NCBI GenBank assembly: GCA_018673255.1
Contig: JABHDC010000062.1
Span: forward strand, 1-59,853
Length of the DNA stretch: 59,853 bases
Source of the DNA: Gemmatimonadota bacterium
GTDB lineage: Bacteria > Latescibacterota > UBA2968 > UBA8231
Reading direction: 5' to 3'
How positions within the stretch are numbered: the first letter of the stretch is position 1; every line of letters starts with the position of its first letter. Position numbers and translations under genes: made by a program. Under the pieces are notes generated by a model. It was not told the origin of the DNA. It ran no database searches and worked only from the letters and a program-made list of their open reading frames with translations. Shown here piece after piece: positions 54,955-59,853 of this stretch.

Positions 54955-56352
54955 CTAGCCGTCCTGCCCGGCACGTGCCACCGGGTCAGGCAATTGACGC
55001 TCGATTTCATCGAGGCGGTAGCCGAAACCCGCCCCCCGGATACTGCTCAGATCGAGGCCACCCTCACGACGCCCATAGAGACCGGGATGGATCGCGGCTT
55101 CCGCCTTGGATGCCTCGGGATAGAATTGCATGCTGTTCGTCTCGACGCCCATGATCGTGCCTGCGTGAGCGGCCAGTTGCACGTGCGGAATCTGCGCCAG
55201 CATGGGATTGGTCAGATCCTGAACCATCAGGCCCATGCCGTGGGCTTTCGCCCAGCACAGACTCAGGATCGCACCCGTCTGGGTCTTGCAGGTCTTGAGC
55301 GCGACCCCGTTCCACCCCAGTGATCGCCCGAGGCGGATCAGTTGCCAGTCGTGGGCAGATTCATCCATGTAGAGTGGCTTGCGTGCCGAGACACTGTGCA
55401 CATCGATGCGGTGTGCTTCCAGATCGTAGGGAAAGGGCTGTTCCACGTAGAGGATCATCCCGTAGATCCGTGGCTCATCACGCACGAGGTGATCGAGGAT
55501 CTCATTGACGTACGACGGCTCCGTGACGGTGCAGTTGAAGTCCGTCGTGAGCCAGTCGGCGCCACACTGGATCGCGATGTTGCCGACACCGACGAGGCGC
55601 TCGTAATCCCACGTTGCGTCATCGCCTCGGAGTTTGACCTTGAGGCAATTGAGTCCATCCCGCTCGATCCAGTCACCCAGCAGGACGGGATATCCGTCAT
55701 CCGGCTCATCGCCCGTCAGTTCATCGGCCGTGAGGGGATCCAGACCACCCACCAGATGCCAGGCCGGCAGATACTGCCCGGTGGGTTCCACCAGATAGTC
55801 GGATGGATAACGCCCACGGAAATCCGCCTCGCCAGCCGGCTCCAGATAGTGGGAGAGATCGGCATTCAGGTGATCGGCGTCGTACGTGTCATAGATGGGT
55901 TTACCACACAACTGCCCATACGCATCGTGCAGAGCGACATCGAAGGGCGAATTGCACACCAGCGCGGCCAGATGCGGCATCGGGTGGGCCTGTGACTGGT
56001 TGTAGTTATCCATGAGCGCGGGTAGGCGCTGCAGGAAGGCGTGCCCGATCTCAAGAGCATGTCCGCTGACATCGAAATCCGCCCAGGCAGATGTCAGTTC
56101 GAGACAGAAGCCCTTGAGGGCCTCGTGACGCACTTCGTAGGCCTCTTGAGAGGGCCACACCCACTGCACACTCAGTGGTGTCTCGCCCCACCCTTCGGCC
56201 TGGCGGCCGTCGCTGCCAACGACACGCAGGCCGACCCGGGCGACGGTGACATAGGTCGTGACCTCGGGGCCGAATTTGAGAGGCACCCGCGTCTCCACCG
56301 GCAGAAAGTAGAGCCTCGCCCCGATGACACGCACGTCATTCATGTTACTCAT
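54955..56352 (-). CDS. Enolase-superfamily enzyme, MLE-subgroup type (first of pair)
   Basis: The 465-aa protein starts at ATG 56352, overlapping the argH stop by 8 nt; a second ATG at 56343 is possible, and the long in-frame extension upstream to 56493 is antisense-like noise. The cap domain (FLPVETRVPLKFGPEVTTYV) is typical. LKVKLRG (KxK), the metal ligands in TTDFNCTV, YVEQPF and MDESAH, and LKTCKT with the strand-6 Lys are all present. The catalytic machinery therefore looks complete. The middle of the protein has an insertion (GEPDDGYPVLLGDWIERDGLN-like region around DEPDDGYPVLL) longer than usual. The substrate is unknown; gene context suggests an N-acyl amino acid or an arginine-pathway compound (inference). 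Confidence 0.85.
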   Translation of the reverse strand: MSNMNDVRVIGARLYFLPVETRVPLKFGPEVTTYVTVARVGLRVVGSDGRQAEGWGETPLSVQWVWPSQEAYEVRHEALKGFCLELTSAWADFDVSGHALEIGHAFLQRLPALMDNYNQSQAHPMPHLAALVCNSPFDVALHDAYGQLCGKPIYDTYDADHLNADLSHYLEPAGEADFRGRYPSDYLVEPTGQYLPAWHLVGGLDPLTADELTGDEPDDGYPVLLGDWIERDGLNCLKVKLRGDDATWDYERLVGVGNIAIQCGADWLTTDFNCTVTEPSYVNEILDHLVRDEPRIYGMILYVEQPFPYDLEAHRIDVHSVSARKPLYMDESAHDWQLIRLGRSLGWNGVALKTCKTQTGAILSLCWAKAHGMGLMVQDLTNPMLAQIPHVQLAAHAGTIMGVETNSMQFYPEASKAEAAIHPGLYGRREGGLDLSSIRGAGFGYRLDEIERQLPDPVARAGQDG

Positions 56353-57811
56353 CGCTGCCCCCACCGGTGGCGTCCTGCCTTGCCTCGGCCGCAGCCGGCA
56401 TTGCCTCGGCGGCAGCCGGCATCGCCTCGACAGCAACCAGGATCGCCGCGGCCTGCTCGAGTTGTACCGCCACGGACGCCGGTCCGGTTCCACCGGGCAG
56501 ATTGCGGCGCTCGAGGCTGGCCCGCAGGTTCAGACAGTCCACCGCATCGGGGCCAAAACGCTCATCGTGGGCATGCAGATCAGCGTGGCTCAGCCCCGTC
56601 AGAGTGCCTCCCGAGGCGATCGTTGCGCGTACGAGGTCACCGATCACATGGTGCGCTTCGCGGAAGGGTACCCCCCTGTCGACCAGGTAGTCTGCCAGAT
56701 CCGTCGCCAGGGCCCCAGCATCGATTGCCTCCTCCATCCGCTGGCCATGGACTGTCATCGTTGCCCATGCGGCAGTGAAGACCTCGAGGCAGTCGGTGAC
56801 CGTATCGAACGCATCAAAGACCGGTTCCTTGTCTTCCTGCAGATCCTTGCCATAGGTCAGCCCAAGTCCCTTCATCGCCATCAGCAACGACACCAACCCG
56901 CCTACGACCCGACCACTCTTGCCCCGTACCAACTCCAGTGAATCAGGGTTCTTTTTCTGCGGCATCATACTTGAGCCGGTACTGTAGGCATCGTCGAGTT
57001 CGACGAAGCCAAATTCGGCCGACGACCAGAGAATCAGATCCTCGCAGTAACGACTCAGGTGAATCATCGTCATCGACAACGCCCCGAGGGCTTCGATGAA
57101 GTAGTCGCGGTCACTGACGGCATCCAGGCTGTTCGGCGTCACGCGACTGAACCCCAGTTCCCGGGCCATGAAGTCCCGATCCAACGGGAAGGCAGATCCT
57201 GCCAGTGCCCCGGATCCCAGGGGCATCGCATCGGCACGCGCGGCGGTGTCGGCCAGTCTGCCCGCGTCCCGTTCCAGGGCCCAGAATAACGACAGTGCAT
57301 AGTGCGCCAGCAGAATTGGCTGCGCCTGCTGCAGGTGTGTATACCCGGGCAGGATCGTCTCGGTGTGGTGGGTCGCGAAGTCGACGAGCACCCGTTGCAG
57401 CGTGCGGATTCTGGCCGCGATCGATGCAATCGCGGCCTTCAGATACAACCGCTCGTCGAGATTGACCTGGTCGTTCCGGCTGCGCCCCGTATGGAGTTTC
57501 CCCCCCACGGGGCCGACCAGTTCAGTCAGCCGCGTCTCGACAGCCATATGGATGTCTTCGAGGCGATCGGCGAAATCGTAGGCAGGATCGCTCATCTCAT
57601 GCTGGACCTGCCCCAGACCATCGATGATCCGGGCACTCTCCTGCTCGGTCAGCAATCCGGCTCTCGCCAGGGCTCTGGCGTAGACGCAACTGCCGGCGAT
57701 GTCGACTTCCATCAGCCTGCGATCGAAGCCAATGGAGGCATTGAAACGCTCCATGAGTTGCGCGGTGGCCGTGCCAAAGCGGCCACCCCACGGTTTGTCA
57801 GACGTCGACAT
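56345..57811 (-). CDS. argH: Argininosuccinate lyase
   Basis: The 488-aa protein shows the fumarase/ASL signature GSSMMPQKKNP (with the catalytic Ser loop), HTGRSRNDQV near the N-terminus and the HLQQAQPI motif. It cleaves argininosuccinate to arginine and fumarate. The last ~35 residues, after the normal ASL end, carry an Ala-rich extension (AMPAAAE repeated) encoded by tandem 21-bp units. The ATG is 13 bp downstream of the argD stop. The 3' end overlaps the next gene by 8 nt. Confidence 0.95.
   Translation of the reverse strand: MSTSDKPWGGRFGTATAQLMERFNASIGFDRRLMEVDIAGSCVYARALARAGLLTEQESARIIDGLGQVQHEMSDPAYDFADRLEDIHMAVETRLTELVGPVGGKLHTGRSRNDQVNLDERLYLKAAIASIAARIRTLQRVLVDFATHHTETILPGYTHLQQAQPILLAHYALSLFWALERDAGRLADTAARADAMPLGSGALAGSAFPLDRDFMARELGFSRVTPNSLDAVSDRDYFIEALGALSMTMIHLSRYCEDLILWSSAEFGFVELDDAYSTGSSMMPQKKNPDSLELVRGKSGRVVGGLVSLLMAMKGLGLTYGKDLQEDKEPVFDAFDTVTDCLEVFTAAWATMTVHGQRMEEAIDAGALATDLADYLVDRGVPFREAHHVIGDLVRATIASGGTLTGLSHADLHAHDERFGPDAVDCLNLRASLERRNLPGGTGPASVAVQLEQAAAILVAVEAMPAAAEAMPAAAEARQDATGGGSDE
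56382..56444 (-). repeat. 21-bp tandem repeats in the 3' end of argH
   Basis: The unit GCCTCGGCCGCAGCCGGCATT (56382-56402) is followed by a near-identical copy (56403-56423) and a diverged third copy (56424-56444). On the minus strand they encode the AMPAAAE repeats of the C-terminal extension of ArgH. Confidence 0.85.
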
Positions 57812-57824
57812 GAGACGCTCAGGC

Positions 57825-59018
57825 CTAGCTCTGCCGCAGGATCTCGTCGAAGACGTCGACCACTTCGTCGATCTGATCCTTCTCGATCACCAGGGGCGGC
57901 AGGAAGCGTACCACGTCTGTGCCACAGGGCGCGACCAGAATATCCCGCTCCCTGAAGGCGGCCAGATACTCGGCCGGTGGCCGATCCGTCACGACGGCGC
58001 CCTGAATGAGCCCCCGTCCGCGAATCTCGGAAATCTGCTCGGGCCAGCGTTGCTGCAGCTTGTCGAGCCGTGCCCTGAGATGGTCACCCTTGGCCTGCAG
58101 ACCCTCAAGGAATCCATCGGCCTGCAGCTTCGCCATGACCGTGAGCGCCACATTGGCGACGACGGGATTGGCGCCGAAGGTGGCCGCATGATCGCCGGGC
58201 TGGATCGCGTCGGCCACATGCTGACGCATGAGCGTCGCCCCGATCGGCAGACCGCCGCCCAGTGCCTTGGCGAGAGTCATGATATCCGGCTCGACACCGA
58301 ACTGCTGGTAGGACCAAAGAGACCCTGTGCGGCCCATCCCGACCTGGATCTCATCGAAGACCAGCAGCATCCCCTTGTCGTCACAGAGCTGGCGCAATCC
58401 CTGGAGAAACTCATCGGTGGCGACATGAATGCCGCCTTCGGCCTGAATCGGCTCGACAAGGATGGCGCACGTCTCGTCGGTGACCAGGGCCTCAACCGAA
58501 GCCAGGTCATTGAACTTGGCGAAGTCGACGCCGGGCAACAGCGGCTCAAATCCCTGGTGATACTTGGGCTGTCCCGTCGTGGAGATCGAACCGAGCGTGC
58601 GCCCGTGGAAGGAGTTTTCCATGGAGATGAAGCGATACTTGCCGCCGGCAACGGTGTTCCCCCACTTGCGGGCAAATTTCAGTGCCGCCTCCCACGACTC
58701 CGTGCCGCTGTTGCAGAAGAAGACGCGGTCTGCGAAACAACTCTCCACGAGTGTCCGTGCCAGGCGTGTGGATGGCAACGTGTGATAGAGATTCGACACG
58801 TGCATCAGTTGCCCGGCCTGCTCCTCGATGGCCTTGAGAACGTCGTAGTCGCCATAGCCGAAGGCATTGACAGCCAGCCCACTGACGAAGTCGAGATAAC
58901 GATTGCCTTCCAAGTCGAATAGATACACGCCATTGCCGCGCTCGAGCACGAACTCAGGCCGACCATACGTCTGCAGGATATACTGGCTCTCGAGTTCTAT
59001 GATCTTGTCGGTCTTCAT
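57825..59018 (-). CDS. argD: Acetylornithine/N-acetylornithine aminotransferase family
   Basis: With the ATG at 59018 the class III PLP aminotransferase has 397 aa, the normal ArgD length. It has FFCNSGTESWEAALKFAR, the SMENSFHGRTLGSISTTGQ loop, VEPIQAEGG and the PLP Lys in LAKALGGGLPIGA. It transaminates N-acetylglutamate-5-semialdehyde to N-acetylornithine. GAGGATGACACC lies before the start, with a GTG one codon earlier. The long extension to 59162 has no ribosome site. The gene lies between argB (40 bp upstream) and argH. Confidence 0.94.
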   Translation of the reverse strand: MKTDKIIELESQYILQTYGRPEFVLERGNGVYLFDLEGNRYLDFVSGLAVNAFGYGDYDVLKAIEEQAGQLMHVSNLYHTLPSTRLARTLVESCFADRVFFCNSGTESWEAALKFARKWGNTVAGGKYRFISMENSFHGRTLGSISTTGQPKYHQGFEPLLPGVDFAKFNDLASVEALVTDETCAILVEPIQAEGGIHVATDEFLQGLRQLCDDKGMLLVFDEIQVGMGRTGSLWSYQQFGVEPDIMTLAKALGGGLPIGATLMRQHVADAIQPGDHAATFGANPVVANVALTVMAKLQADGFLEGLQAKGDHLRARLDKLQQRWPEQISEIRGRGLIQGAVVTDRPPAEYLAAFRERDILVAPCGTDVVRFLPPLVIEKDQIDEVVDVFDEILRQS

Positions 59019-59058
59019 CACGGTGTCATCCTCTGGTGCAAGCTTGGTGCACGGTGCG

Positions 59059-59853
59059 CTATTGCACGATTTGCGTACCAACGCCTTCGTCGGTGAAAAA
59101 TTCCAGCAGCATCGAATGCGGGATGCGGCCATCGATGATATGGGTCTTGTGGACGCCGGCACGAACGGCGTGAACGCCGGCGCGCGTCTTGGGTATCATA
59201 CCTCCATCGACGACACCGCCCTCGATCAGTTCCTCCACGTCGCGTACGTGCAGTGTCGACAACAGGCTCTCTTCCTCGCCTGGGCGCTCCATGATGCCGG
59301 TCACGTCCGTGAGGAAAACGAGCTTCTCCGCGTGCAGTGCGGCGGCGATTTCACCTGCCGCCGTATCGGCATTCACATTGTAGGCTTCACCACCGGGGCC
59401 CCGCCCGATCGGGGCCACAACGGGGATGGATTCGGCCTGAAGCAGATCGATCAGGGGTTGAGCGTCGACATTCTCGACATCTCCCACGTAGCCGATATCG
59501 ACAGGTCCATCCGGCGTATCAGCCATGTGTTTGCTGACCTCGAGGATTCCCGTATCTCGGCCTGACACACCCACGGGCCGCCCACCCAGTTCACGCACGG
59601 CCTCGACAATTTCGGCATTCACCTCACCGAAGAGCGTCTCCTCCACGCCTTGCATCGTCTCGTGATCGGTGATCCGCAGACCATTGACCCGCTGCGTCTC
59701 GATCTTGCGTGCCTTGAGTTGCCGATCGATGGCCGGCCCGCCACCATGGACGATCACCGGATTGATGCCAACCGACTCCATGAATACGAGATCTTTGAGT
59801 ACCGTATCGTGCCCCTCACCCTTCATCGTGCTGCCACCATACTTGACCACAAC
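59059..59853 (-). CDS. argB: Acetylglutamate kinase, 5' end outside window
   Basis: The visible 264 residues include the amino-acid-kinase start VVKYGGSTMKG, the HGGGPAID loop, NVNADTAAGEIAAALHAEKLVFLTDVTG and GGMIPKTRAGVHAV, all typical of ArgB. It phosphorylates N-acetylglutamate in arginine synthesis. The reading frame continues to the window edge and about 20 residues of the usual N-terminus are missing, so the start is outside. It is the first visible gene of the arg operon, followed by argD and argH. Confidence 0.93.
   Translation of the reverse strand, partial: VVVKYGGSTMKGEGHDTVLKDLVFMESVGINPVIVHGGGPAIDRQLKARKIETQRVNGLRITDHETMQGVEETLFGEVNAEIVEAVRELGGRPVGVSGRDTGILEVSKHMADTPDGPVDIGYVGDVENVDAQPLIDLLQAESIPVVAPIGRGPGGEAYNVNADTAAGEIAAALHAEKLVFLTDVTGIMERPGEEESLLSTLHVRDVEELIEGGVVDGGMIPKTRAGVHAVRAGVHKTHIIDGRIPHSMLLEFFTDEGVGTQIVQ

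Noticed and set aside
56345..56493. Long N-terminal extension of the first enolase-superfamily enzyme upstream to 56493
   Set aside because: The extra 47 residues are Arg/Pro-rich complements of the argH tail, and a better start overlaps the argH stop at 56352.
57699..58922. 407-codon plus-strand frame opposite argH/argD
   Set aside because: It is antisense to two well-supported enzymes and shows no recognisable motif.

Overview
The window looks like chromosomal DNA of a didermic, respiring, Gram-negative-type bacterium of fairly high GC. It carries ParA/ParB, ligA, amino-acid biosynthesis, a TonB-dependent receptor, several lipoproteins and outer-membrane barrels ending in phenylalanine. 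Many features point to the FCB supergroup, in particular uncultured Latescibacterota-, Eisenbacteria- or Krumholzibacteria-like lineages: large secreted proteins with FlgD/CHU_C-like C-terminal Ig domains, Asp-rich (thrombospondin type 3 or dockerin-like) repeats, tandem M19 peptidases and paired enolase-superfamily enzymes. That placement is inferred from gene content. No 16S rRNA or tRNA gene was recognised, and no IS element, phage or CRISPR array was seen.

Region 1 (1-13.5 kb, minus strand) is a surface-protein cluster. A 303-aa secreted protein has a near-consensus sigma-70 promoter, a roughly 320-nt leader and a strong terminator. Downstream come three large secreted proteins (874, 1084 and 936 aa) that share a C-terminal FlgD-like domain and all end in VVY. 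An outer-membrane-barrel-like protein with Asp/Asn-rich inserts lies among them, and a lipoprotein runs off the window edge. Region 2 (13.5-22 kb, minus) holds small envelope proteins, a GT39-type glycosyltransferase, a PD40 beta-propeller lipoprotein, a CsgG/FlgT-like lipoprotein with a small secreted partner, nickel-pincer lactate racemase larA, and galU. Region 3 (22-25 kb, plus) is a compact HAD phosphatase / PfkB kinase / deoxyhypusine-synthase-like cassette.

Region 4 (25-34.5 kb) has a long-chain acyl-CoA synthetase, a large FapA-like protein paired with an outer-membrane protein carrying calcium-type repeats, and two overlapping M19 dipeptidases whose start region is a tandem repeat. 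Region 5 (34.7-45 kb) has ilvB-ilvH behind a plausible promoter and before a terminator, a TonB-dependent receptor, ppdK and parA-parB. Region 6 (45-52 kb) has an Ig/FGE-like lipoprotein, a small coiled-coil membrane protein, larB, mobA, cyoE and ligA. cyoE is bracketed by two related inverted-repeat elements, one of them a 180-bp highly structured element. Region 7 (52-59.9 kb, minus) is an arginine operon, argB-argD-argH, that continues into two MLE-subgroup enolase-superfamily enzymes and an M20 peptidase.

The least explained parts are: the VVY-terminated surface proteins; a C-terminal S-x-W-G-x-V-K-x-x-F motif shared by two secreted proteins; the structured repeat element around cyoE; the HAD/PfkB/DHS-like cassette; and the enolase/M20 extension of the arginine operon.
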